Below, piece after piece: positions 6,211 to 11,789 of a DNA stretch of 13,133 nucleotides. The stretch comes from Bacteroidota bacterium (GTDB lineage: Bacteria > Bacteroidota > Bacteroidia > B-17B0 > Aurantibacillaceae): NCBI GenBank assembly GCA_025360565.1, contig JANYBY010000255.1:1-13133 (forward strand). Direction: 5' to 3'. The position numbers and the translations under genes are program-made. A model generated the notes under the pieces. It was not told where the DNA came from. It saw only the letters and a list, made by a program, of their open reading frames with translations, and did no database searches. Numbering within the stretch: position 1 is the first letter of the stretch; every line of letters begins with the position of its first letter.

Positions 6211-8055
6211 ATGTGTGGCATAGTAGGATATATCGGTAAGCGCCAGGCTTACCCCATAATTATAAAAGGATTACAACGTTTAGAATACCGCGGTTACGAC
6301 AGTGCGGGTATTGCATTAATTAACGCCAAAGGCGACTTAAATGTTTTTAAGCGTAAGGGTAAAGTAACCGAGTTAATTGAGTTTTCCAAAGATCTTGAAA
6401 AGGAGGGCACCATTGGTATTGGCCATACACGCTGGGCTACGCACGGCGAACCAAACGATGTTAACTCGCACCCGCATTATTCTCAAACAAAAAATTTAGT
6501 TTTAATTCACAACGGTATTATCGAAAATTATTCTTCTATAAAAGAAGGATTAATAAAACGCGGGCATCAGTTCTTATCACAAACAGACACCGAAGTGTTG
6601 GCGCATTTAATTGAAGATATACAGATCCACGAAAAATGTAAATTAAGCGTTGCCGTTATTGCCGCGCTAAATCAGGTAATTGGCGCTTATGCCATTGTGG
6701 TGATGGATAAAAACGATCCGGATGTTTTAGTGGCAGCAAAAAAAGGAAGCCCAATGGTAATTGGTATTGGCGATGATGATTATTTTATCGCGAGTGATGC
6801 TTCGCCAATTGTTGAGTATACCAAAAATGTGGTTTACCTGGAAGAAGAAGAAGTTGCTATTTTACGAAGAGGAGAAAAATTAAAAATTAAAAATTTAAAG
6901 GATAAAGAGATCACTCCTTATGTTCAAAAATTAACCATTGAGCTGGAGTCGATCGAAAAAGGCGGCTACGCGCATTTTATGTTAAAGGAAATTTACGAGC
7001 AGCCCCGTTCGGTGTTGGATAGTATGCGCGGAAGATTAAATCCTGCCAAAGGAGAAATAAAATTAGGCGGGGTTGAAGACCACATTAAAAAATTTGAAAA
7101 AGCAAAACGCATTATTTTTGTTGCCTGCGGTACCTCATGGCATGCGGGTTTGGTGGCCGAATATTTATTTGAAGAGTTAGCGCGCATTCCGGTTGAAGTT
7201 GAATACGCGTCGGAATTCAGATACAGAAACCCTATTATTTACGCCGAAGATATTGTTATTGCTATTTCGCAAAGCGGCGAAACTGCTGATACATTGGCGG
7301 CAATTGCTATGGCAAAATCAAAAGGCGCAACCGTATTAGGCATTTGTAATGTAGTAGGCTCATCCATTGCGCGTGCTACAGATGGCGGAAGTTATACGCA
7401 TGCCGGACCCGAAATTGGCGTGGCATCCACAAAAGCATTTACAGCACAAGTAACGGTGCTTACTTTAATGGCTTTAGAAATGGCAAAGGTGCGCGGTACT
7501 TTATCCGAAAGCAGATTCAGACAATTGTTGTATGAAGTTGAAGCAGTGCCAACAAAAATTGAAGAAGTTTTAAAATTAAATGATAAACTTAAAGAAATTG
7601 CTTACACGTATAAAGACTCAACCAACGCCTTATATCTTGGCCGCGGAGTATCTTTCCCGGTTGCGTTGGAAGGCGCTTTAAAATTAAAAGAGATCTCTTA
7701 TATACACGCCGAAGGTTATCCCGCGGCGGAAATGAAACACGGCCCCATTGCCTTGATAGATGAAGAAATGCCGGTGTTTGTTATTGCCACCAAAGGCGCT
7801 AACTACGAAAAAGTGGTGAGCAACATACAAGAAGTAAAAGCCCGAAAAGGAAAAATTATTGCGGTTGTAACCTCGGGCGATAAAGAAGTAAAAGAGCTTG
7901 CCGATATTTGTATTGAAATTCCTGAGACCGACGAATTGCTTGTGCCCTTAATTGCGGTGGTTCCTTTACAATTACTTTCTTACCACATAGCTGTTATGCG
8001 CGGCTGTAATGTCGATCAACCGAGAAACTTAGCAAAGAGTGTGACTGTTGAATAG
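6211..8055 (+). CDS. glmS: Glutamine--fructose-6-phosphate aminotransferase (isomerizing)
   Basis: A 614-residue protein, full length for the family. It converts fructose-6-phosphate and glutamine to glucosamine-6-phosphate, the first step toward UDP-GlcNAc for peptidoglycan and LPS, in the cytoplasm. The N-terminal class II glutaminase domain starts MCGIVGYIG with nucleophile C2 exposed after Met removal; GHTRWATHGEP (71-81), HNGIIEN (100-106) and TDTEV line its active site. SIS domain 1 begins near residue 300 (VACGTSWHAG) and contains SQSGETADTLAA. SIS domain 2 begins near 470 (LYLGRGVSFPVALEGALKLKEISYIHAEGYPAAEMKHGP, given here in outline only). The C-terminal VDQPRNLAKSVTVE carries the essential lysine (K609). 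The stop is TAG. A second copy of this terminal peptide is encoded just downstream out of frame (8079-8123). Confidence 0.98.
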   Translation: MCGIVGYIGKRQAYPIIIKGLQRLEYRGYDSAGIALINAKGDLNVFKRKGKVTELIEFSKDLEKEGTIGIGHTRWATHGEPNDVNSHPHYSQTKNLVLIHNGIIENYSSIKEGLIKRGHQFLSQTDTEVLAHLIEDIQIHEKCKLSVAVIAALNQVIGAYAIVVMDKNDPDVLVAAKKGSPMVIGIGDDDYFIASDASPIVEYTKNVVYLEEEEVAILRRGEKLKIKNLKDKEITPYVQKLTIELESIEKGGYAHFMLKEIYEQPRSVLDSMRGRLNPAKGEIKLGGVEDHIKKFEKAKRIIFVACGTSWHAGLVAEYLFEELARIPVEVEYASEFRYRNPIIYAEDIVIAISQSGETADTLAAIAMAKSKGATVLGICNVVGSSIARATDGGSYTHAGPEIGVASTKAFTAQVTVLTLMALEMAKVRGTLSESRFRQLLYEVEAVPTKIEEVLKLNDKLKEIAYTYKDSTNALYLGRGVSFPVALEGALKLKEISYIHAEGYPAAEMKHGPIALIDEEMPVFVIATKGANYEKVVSNIQEVKARKGKIIAVVTSGDKEVKELADICIEIPETDELLVPLIAVVPLQLLSYHIAVMRGCNVDQPRNLAKSVTVE

Positions 8056-8056
8056 A

Positions 8057-8083
8057 TCGACCCTGAGTTTATCGAAGGGTAGA
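8057..8083. repeat. CCCTGAG...TCGAAGGG interspersed repeat after glmS
   Basis: Starts 2 bases after the glmS stop. Arms 8057-8064 and 8076-8083 are inverted repeats with one mismatch (ACCCT pairs with AGGGT) around an 11-base loop containing GAGTTTATCGA. It is a variant of the CCTGAGCTTGTCGAAGG motif that recurs between genes in many bacterial genomes. It separates the real glmS end from the orphan glmS end and overlaps the first two codons of the latter. It has no T tract, so terminator function is doubtful. Confidence 0.65.
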
Positions 8084-8123
8084 CCAGCCAAGGAACTTGG
8101 CGAAGAGCGTAACGGTGGAGTAA
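8079..8123 (+). pseudogene. Orphan glmS 3' end (last 14 codons plus stop)
   Basis: Read in the frame starting at 8079, this encodes VDQPRNLAKSVTVE followed by TAA, identical in protein to the glmS terminus at 8011-8055. Codon by codon, 13 of 15 positions differ and every difference is at the third base and synonymous (counting TAG versus TAA); only the Asn AAC and Lys AAG codons are the same. The copy ends in G or C in 11 of 15 codons, against 6 of 15 in the resident tail. Codons 1-2 overlap the adjacent repeat, so the unambiguous homology is the last 12 residues plus stop. No start codon or upstream glmS sequence is attached, and it is not in frame with glmS. It is a remnant of a distinct, once-functional glmS or a glmS-end attachment-site copy. 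Confidence 0.88.
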
Positions 8124-8139
8124 GGCGATAATGACCTGA

Positions 8140-8172
8140 AAGGTTTTATTAAAACACAGGCAAAACCTTGCC
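8140..8172. terminator. Possible terminator region between convergent genes
   Basis: An 8-base inverted repeat, AAGGTTTT (8140-8147) with AAAACCTT (8162-8169), spans a 14-base loop. An alternative small hairpin on the leftward strand, GGCAA with TTGCC (8168-8172/8159-8163), follows the DUF4296 stop by 3 bases and is followed by a T-rich TGTGTTTTA. Position fits a terminator for the leftward gene, but the stems are weak. Confidence 0.35.
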
Positions 8173-8175
8173 GGT

Positions 8176-8688
8176 TTATCGCGCTTTCTTTTTCCGTTTC
8201 TTCTTTTTCGGCTTTACGGTTTTCGGCTTTTTCGAAAGCGTGTCTTTTTTAAGTGCTATTTCTTTTTTAAGAAGTGAATCTTTTTTAATTGTTAAGGTAG
8301 AATCTTTTTTTGCAACGGTATCTTTTTTAACCGCGTTACGCGTAGCCTGCATTTTACTTAATGCTGTTAGCACTTCTTCAAATATTTTTTTATACTGTTT
8401 AGGATGTTTGCTGTAAAAAGCTACAGTAGTATCGTATTGGGCTTGACTTACATTATTTTCTTTTAGCGGATTAAACGCGTAAGCCGAATCAAATTTTAAT
8501 CCCGACAAATTTTTTACATTCAAATTTCCGGCGCTTTCCGCTAACGAAAAATCAACCAATAATTTAATATACTTTTCTTCGCTTAATACATTATCGGGTA
8601 CGGAGAGCGTGTCCTCTTCCCCACCCTTGCACGCTAATAAAATTATTCCGCAAAAAAATAAAAATAAGTATGTCAGTTTTTTTTTCAA
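8176..8688 (-). CDS. DUF4296 lipoprotein with lysine-rich repeat tail
   Basis: A 170-residue lipoprotein. The signal peptide (MKKKLTYLFLFFCGIILLAC) ends in a lipobox, LLAC, with lipidated C20, so it is exported and membrane anchored. VPDNVLSEEKYIKLLVDFSLAE (30-51) is the N-terminal signature of DUF4296, a Bacteroidota-only family of unknown function; the domain runs to about 115 and includes YSKHPKQYKKIFEEVL. Residues 120-155 hold a run of KKD(S/T) units spaced six to eight residues apart, ending in a nearly pure Lys/Arg/Pro tail (156-170), which would be strongly cationic in the periplasm. The only available start is TTG at 8688: an in-frame stop lies four codons upstream and no ATG or GTG precedes the signal peptide. 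Nine consecutive As follow the start codon closely. Repeat-bearing DNA separates it from the upstream L,D-transpeptidase gene. Confidence 0.85.
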   Translation of the reverse strand: MKKKLTYLFLFFCGIILLACKGGEEDTLSVPDNVLSEEKYIKLLVDFSLAESAGNLNVKNLSGLKFDSAYAFNPLKENNVSQAQYDTTVAFYSKHPKQYKKIFEEVLTALSKMQATRNAVKKDTVAKKDSTLTIKKDSLLKKEIALKKDTLSKKPKTVKPKKKKRKKKAR

Positions 8689-8702
8689 TTTTTGTTTACT
8701 TC

Positions 8703-8880
8703 ACCTCATAAATTCCTCTCCGTCCCGACGGATCGGAATGACCGTTCGCTTTTGGTTATCTTCTACTTCCAATTTCTATACGTCCCGGTCATGCATCCCT
8801 TATGTCTTGTCTCCTGATTCCTACCTCTCCCTCAGCTTCTCGTCTTGCCTTCCTTAAGTCCTGCCTCTTGCCTCCGTTCT
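8703..8880 (-). repeat. Purine-biased GGCAAGA-type repeat and CCGA palindrome, 3' of the L,D-transpeptidase gene
   Basis: Beginning a few bases after the L,D-transpeptidase stop, the leftward strand is almost all purine with C and T punctuation: units such as GGCAAGAGGCAGGACTTAAG, GGCAAGACGAGAAG and AGGAGACAAGACATAAG recur with a period of roughly 7-8. Farther on, near 8722-8738, is an imperfect palindrome with TCCCGA and TCGGAA arms, which recalls the TCCCGATAGCTATCGGGA palindrome at 7-24. No coding sequence is credible here. Confidence 0.6.
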
Positions 8881-9654
8881 TTAACTCCCCACCTCGTAAT
8901 CACCGTTTTTATTCACTTTAATTTTTGGTAATGTTTTATTGGTTTCAAAATAGTCGTACGCCGTTTTTAAGGTGGTCCAGAATTTTATTTTTTCAGCATT
9001 AGGGCTTTTGCTTAAAACGTCCAAATTCTGTTTTGTTAATCTACAAGGAAAAATACTCACACCCACATCGTTCTTTTTATTTTTCGCTTCCACACAGAGC
9101 ACATATAATTCTTCAATTGGCGAATCCTGCAAAGGTATACAGCCTATGGTAACGCAATTGCCGTGAATCATAATGTCTCCGCCGGGCCTACCGGTTGCAT
9201 TTATTCTGTCGCTCGCGTTCGGGTAATTTATTTTTAATCCTAAATGATAATCACTCATGGGGTTAAACCACGACACTTCGTAAAATCCTTCTGGCACTTG
9301 GCCGTCGCCCTCTTTACGTTTTGGACCAAGGCCTCCGCTCGAGGCGCAAATATCCATGGTTTTTAAAAGTACAAATTTAGCATCGCCTTTATTGCGGCAC
9401 CAGATCTCTAATTGCTTTTCGCTTTTAAAGCTTCGTAGGTGGATCTCAAAGTTTTTATTTTCAATCCCTTTTTCCTTTAATAGTTTTTGCAAATTCTCCC
9501 ATTTGTTGGCATAAGCGGTTTTAACATTTTTGTACTTTATTTGCGAATTCTTAAAGGCATCGGGTTCGTTTTGAAAAGAAAGCCCTAAAATGAGCGAAAC
9601 TAACAACAGCAGTTTAATAACCTTACTGTTAATTGTATTTTTTAGTCTTTTCAT
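8881..9654 (-). CDS. YafK-type L,D-transpeptidase (YkuD domain), exported
   Basis: A 257-residue protein from the ATG at 9654; the open frame extends 8 codons to a TTG, but the ATG gives a proper signal sequence (KRLKNTINSKVIKLLLLVSLILG), probably uncleaved or cleaved near residue 27. The catalytic motif is IMIHGNCVTIGCIPL with H164, G165 and nucleophile C172. GPKRKEGDGQVPEGFYEV (110-127) is the substrate-loop region typical of the YafK/DpaA branch of YkuD domains. E. coli YafK cuts the bond between Braun lipoprotein and peptidoglycan, while other members form 3-3 crosslinks; the activity here cannot be read from sequence. It is divergent from the FtsB-like gene with 46 bases between the starts. 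The C-terminal 40 residues are charged and carry no known motif. Confidence 0.9.
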   Translation of the reverse strand: MKRLKNTINSKVIKLLLLVSLILGLSFQNEPDAFKNSQIKYKNVKTAYANKWENLQKLLKEKGIENKNFEIHLRSFKSEKQLEIWCRNKGDAKFVLLKTMDICASSGGLGPKRKEGDGQVPEGFYEVSWFNPMSDYHLGLKINYPNASDRINATGRPGGDIMIHGNCVTIGCIPLQDSPIEELYVLCVEAKNKKNDVGVSIFPCRLTKQNLDVLSKSPNAEKIKFWTTLKTAYDYFETNKTLPKIKVNKNGDYEVGS

Positions 9655-9700
9655 TTTATTAATTTTAAGCAATAACAAACCATTAAAACTCTAAGATAAA

Positions 9701-9985
9701 ATGTTTTTACTTAAAATTTTAAAGAATAAGTATTTTTTAACGAGTTTGGCCATAATAGCGTGGTTATTGTGTTTTGACAAGAACGATGTTTTTACACAGT
9801 GGGACTTAATTCAAAAATGCAAAAAGCTCGAAAAGGAGCGTGATTACTATATCTCCGAGATTCAAAGCAATAAGGTTTGGTTAAACGAGTTGCAAACCAA
9901 CAAAAAAAGCCTTGAGACCTTTGCCCGCGAAAAATACCTGATGAAACGCGACAACGAAGACGTTTTTGTTTTTGTTACCAAGTGA
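9701..9985 (+). CDS. Septum formation initiator family protein (FtsB/DivIC-like)
   Basis: A 94-residue bitopic membrane protein: a short basic cytoplasmic start (MFLLKILKNK), one membrane helix at about 11-25, a coiled coil at roughly 35-72 (LIQKCKKLEKERDYYISEIQ and onward), then LETFAREKYLMKRDNEDVFVF (71-91). The ARExYxMKxxxEDVF ending is the hallmark of the FtsB/DivIC family, which bridges FtsL and FtsQ in the divisome and activates septal wall synthesis. Length is normal. It begins at ATG with no clear Shine-Dalgarno sequence. The cell-wall enzyme on its left shares the short divergent promoter region, which would allow joint control of the two. Confidence 0.92.
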   Translation: MFLLKILKNKYFLTSLAIIAWLLCFDKNDVFTQWDLIQKCKKLEKERDYYISEIQSNKVWLNELQTNKKSLETFAREKYLMKRDNEDVFVFVTK

Positions 9986-9988
9986 TCC

Positions 9989-10049
9989 TAACCACAGAGA
10001 ACACGAAGATACGGAGGAACACAGAGTTTATATTGTGTTTGTGTTGTTA
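9989..10049 (+). repeat. Interspersed repeat element C, 3' of the FtsB-like gene
   Basis: Begins 3 bases after the FtsB-like stop with TAACCACAGAGAACACGAAG, then ATACGGAGGAACACAGAG. The right arm, on the other strand, starts TAACAACACAAACACAATA, giving tips TAAC/GTTA. It is the same family as elements A, B and D. The frame open across it (translating to NHREHEDTEEHR) is an artefact of the repeat. Confidence 0.7.
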
Positions 10050-10094
10050 ATGCACTTACTTTCCAAATCCAATACACCAATTTATTACGCCATT

Positions 10095-10201
10095 TTAAGG
10101 GGCTTGCCTGCGGCCCGGGCTACTTCAGGCTTCGCTTCGCTACGGCTTTTTGCCCGCCGAAGAAGGCGGTCAAAAGAGCTAAACCTTCCGCATCCCTAAG
10201 C
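10095..10201. repeat. GC-rich interspersed repeat with hairpin
   Basis: A GC-rich block in an AT-rich spacer. It contains the palindrome GCCCGGGC (10113-10120), a TTCGC tandem (CTTCGCTTCGCTACGG), and a strong hairpin: TTTTG plus CCGCC (10148-10152, 10154-10158) pairing with GGCGG plus CAAAA (10165-10169, 10171-10175), one mismatch, loop GAAGAA. The T run lies before the stem on the plus strand, so it looks like a terminator only for leftward transcription, of which there is none here. Its composition and style recall multi-copy repeats in Bacteroidota, but copy number cannot be seen from one window. The rest of the 9986-10276 spacer holds element C and otherwise nothing recognisable. Confidence 0.55.
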
Positions 10202-10276
10202 CAAATTTCGCCTTCTTTTTCGTTAAAATCCTCCCTTTAACACCAGGCCAATCGTAAAATACCGTAAATTTATAAG

Positions 10277-10540
10277 GTGAATTTTAAGGGAAAATATTTG
10301 TTAGTTGTTTTGTTGGCCATGTTTTTTGTTTGCTTACAAACAGATCTTACCGCGCAATGCGCCATGTGTAAACAGGCTGCCGAAAGTTCTTTAAAAAACA
10401 ATCCCAATTCCCCTTTTCGCACTTTAAATACGGGTATTCTTTATTTAATGGCTGTACCTTATTTAATGATCGCTTTCATTTTCAGAAAACAAATTGCCAG
10501 CCTTTGGAGAAAATTAAGAGGAAAGGTTTCTCAGGGTTAA
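10277..10540 (+). CDS. Small exported membrane protein with CAMC motif, function unknown
   Basis: An 87-residue protein. A signal peptide (KGKYLLVVLLAMFFVCLQTDLTA) is followed directly by QCAMC, placing a C28-x-x-C31 pair at the very start of the mature protein; then a short polar stretch (KQAAESSLKNNPNSPFRTL), then one membrane helix (52-69, GILYLMAVPYLMIAFIF) and a basic tail (RKQIASLWRKLRGK). The CAMC plus N-x-GILYLM-x-x-PYL pattern is one I associate with small conserved Bacteroidota proteins of unknown function. CxxC could be redox active or bind metal or haem; this is inference. The start is GTG, preferred over an internal ATG at codon 15 that would destroy the signal peptide. Both flanks are repeat-rich spacers. 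Confidence 0.8.
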   Translation: MNFKGKYLLVVLLAMFFVCLQTDLTAQCAMCKQAAESSLKNNPNSPFRTLNTGILYLMAVPYLMIAFIFRKQIASLWRKLRGKVSQG

Positions 10541-10637
10541 GCGTTTTTTATTTCAAAGATTATTTGGGTGAAAAAATTGGTCTCGCATCTCTCCCCAATT
10601 GCTATCAGGATCCGCTCGACCTGACTATCTTTGTATA
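10541..10637. repeat. Spacer with decayed CCCGATAG-type palindrome
   Basis: Positions 10594-10615 read CCCAATTGCTATCAGGATCC with GC following, which aligns to the core of the TCCCGATAGCTATCGGGA palindrome at 7-24 with several substitutions, and continues into GATCCGC as the second copy near 72-82 does on the other strand. Nothing else is recognised in this spacer. Confidence 0.35.
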
Positions 10638-10687
10638 CTAACAGCTAAAATTATTAATCTCCGTGAGCTCTGTGTCTCCGTGGTTAG
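10638..10687 (-). repeat. Interspersed repeat element D, 3' of gatC
   Basis: Read on the leftward strand this starts 4 bases after the gatC stop with CTAACCACGGAGACACAGAG, then CTCACGGAGATTAA, and ends GCTGTTAG, giving 5-base inverted tips (CTAAC/GTTAG). It is the same family as elements A, B and C and has the same orientation relative to the gene it follows, although that gene is on the other strand. Confidence 0.7.
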
Positions 10688-10691
10688 TAAA

Positions 10692-10994
10692 CTAACTCGA
10701 CTGATCAATCACCTTAGGTGCCTTAAAATAATCACTATCCTTTTTGGGCGCATTTTTTAGGGCTTCTTTTTGAGTAAGTGTAACTTCAGGTTCGTCTTCG
10801 CGCAAAACATTTTTTTCGTTGGTCATATAAATCAATGGCTCCTCTTTGCTTGTATCCAACTCATTTAATTTATCTACAAAACTCAACATCCTGTTAAGAT
10901 CATTCAAAATTTCCATCTTAGACTCTTCGTTAAATTCTAAACGCGCTAAGTGTGCAATCTCGTCAACTGTTTTGTTATCAATTTTGTTTGCCAT
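10692..10994 (-). CDS. gatC: Asp/Glu-tRNA amidotransferase subunit C
   Basis: A 100-residue GatC, the small subunit of the GatCAB complex that converts misacylated Glu-tRNA(Gln) or Asp-tRNA(Asn) to the amidated form; it wraps around GatA and stabilises GatA-GatB. Family motifs are all present: VDEIAHLARLEF (10-21), MLSFVDKLNELDT (36-48), LREDEP (64-69) and the C-terminal APKKDSDYFKAPKVI (82-96). The ATG lies inside the end of plsC (17 bases shared), implying translational coupling. gatA and gatB are not beside it in this window, as is common in Bacteroidota. Confidence 0.95.
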   Translation of the reverse strand: MANKIDNKTVDEIAHLARLEFNEESKMEILNDLNRMLSFVDKLNELDTSKEEPLIYMTNEKNVLREDEPEVTLTQKEALKNAPKKDSDYFKAPKVIDQSS

Positions 10995-11784
10995 AAAATT
11001 TATCTAATTCGTTTTGTGTAAATGTATAAACTTTCTGTTTTAATTCCTCCATGTTTTCTTCCGTCAGACCCTTAGTTTCCAACACATCGCCAACAACAAT
11101 ATGCGCTATGCCCGGGCGACCGTTGCTCTTAAAAAAACCACCGTTCTCAAGGAGCCACCAGTTATTTAAATTCACTACCGGCACTATGGGTACTTGTTTT
11201 TCAATGGCTAATTTAAAAGCGCCATTTTTAAAAGGGCGTAATTTTCCTTTGTCGGATATCGTTCCCTCAGGGTAAATGATCACGCTTAAACCCTGATCAA
11301 TTTTTTTCCCCGCATCCACAAATGCTTTGTGCGATCCTGTACGACTTTTCCTGTCAACCGGAATATCTAAATACACAAAAAAATATTTAAATAAAGGGAT
11401 CTTTAATAATTCCGCCTTTGCTAAATATACCGCTGTATGATCCACGTATAAAGTACTTAAAACAATATCTAAATATGAAGTGTGGTTGGAAACAACAACA
11501 CAGGGCCTTGGTAATTTATATTTTTTAGATGTGTATTTTATGGAAGGATATATGAACGAACAAATGTGAATGATGCGGGTCCACACGCGTTTTAATTTAA
11601 AAGCCAGATCGGGGTTTTTTGTTTTAAACGCGTAAAAGAAAAACGGGAATAAAAATAAAAAAGGAATTACAAAACAAAGTACAAACCAAAGTTTCCAGAC
11701 CGGAGAAAATATAAAGCGGAGAATTTTCAAAGGCGTTTTACAGCAATTTATAAAGAACCTGTTTAAACCTAACGAAATGTTCAA
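10978..11784 (-). CDS. plsC: 1-acyl-sn-glycerol-3-phosphate acyltransferase (PlsC/LPLAT family)
   Basis: A 268-residue membrane-associated acyltransferase that adds the second acyl chain to make phosphatidic acid, or a related LPLAT. An N-terminal hydrophobic region at about 30-52 anchors it. LPLAT motifs in order: NHTSYLD (100-106; H101 and D106 form HX4D), IPVDRKS (141-147; R145 binds the glycerol phosphate), YPEGTIS (171-177; E173, G174, T175) and VPIVPVV (198-204). All are intact. The start is taken as TTG at 11784, 5 bases after the OmpA-family stop; no ATG or GTG exists between an in-frame upstream stop at 11800-11802 and the hydrophobic segment, but a second TTG at codon 19 is possible. 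It ends overlapping gatC, forming an OmpA-plsC-gatC transcription unit. Confidence 0.93.
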   Translation of the reverse strand: MNISLGLNRFFINCCKTPLKILRFIFSPVWKLWFVLCFVIPFLFLFPFFFYAFKTKNPDLAFKLKRVWTRIIHICSFIYPSIKYTSKKYKLPRPCVVVSNHTSYLDIVLSTLYVDHTAVYLAKAELLKIPLFKYFFVYLDIPVDRKSRTGSHKAFVDAGKKIDQGLSVIIYPEGTISDKGKLRPFKNGAFKLAIEKQVPIVPVVNLNNWWLLENGGFFKSNGRPGIAHIVVGDVLETKGLTEENMEELKQKVYTFTQNELDKFYGKQN

Positions 11785-11789
11785 GAAAA

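Noticed and set aside
8056..8123. Stop-codon readthrough or frameshift joining glmS to the orphan tail
   Set aside because: Readthrough of the TAG would add only 8 residues (IDPEFIEG) before another stop at 8080-8082, and the orphan tail is in a different frame; glmS is already complete.
8056..8175. A Tn7-like transposon end next to the glmS tail
   Set aside because: No recognisable Tn7 end sequence, TnsB-type repeats or tns genes are in the window; only the target-like sequence is present.
8660..8700. Frameshift at the nine-A run near the DUF4296 start
   Set aside because: No ATG or GTG in the other frames would give a longer sensible N-terminus; the signal peptide and lipobox are already complete from the TTG.
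8609..8857. Plus-strand open frame opposite the DUF4296 start and spacer
   Set aside because: It overlaps the antisense of the lipoprotein signal peptide and runs into the purine-biased repeat; Ser/Pro/Leu-rich composition is what that repeat gives.
9966..10199. Open frame translating to NHREHEDTEEHR... and RGLPAARATSGFASLRLF...
   Set aside because: It lies entirely across repeat element C and the GC-rich repeat; no signal, domain or plausible start context. It overlaps the end of the FtsB-like gene and is a repeat-derived artefact.
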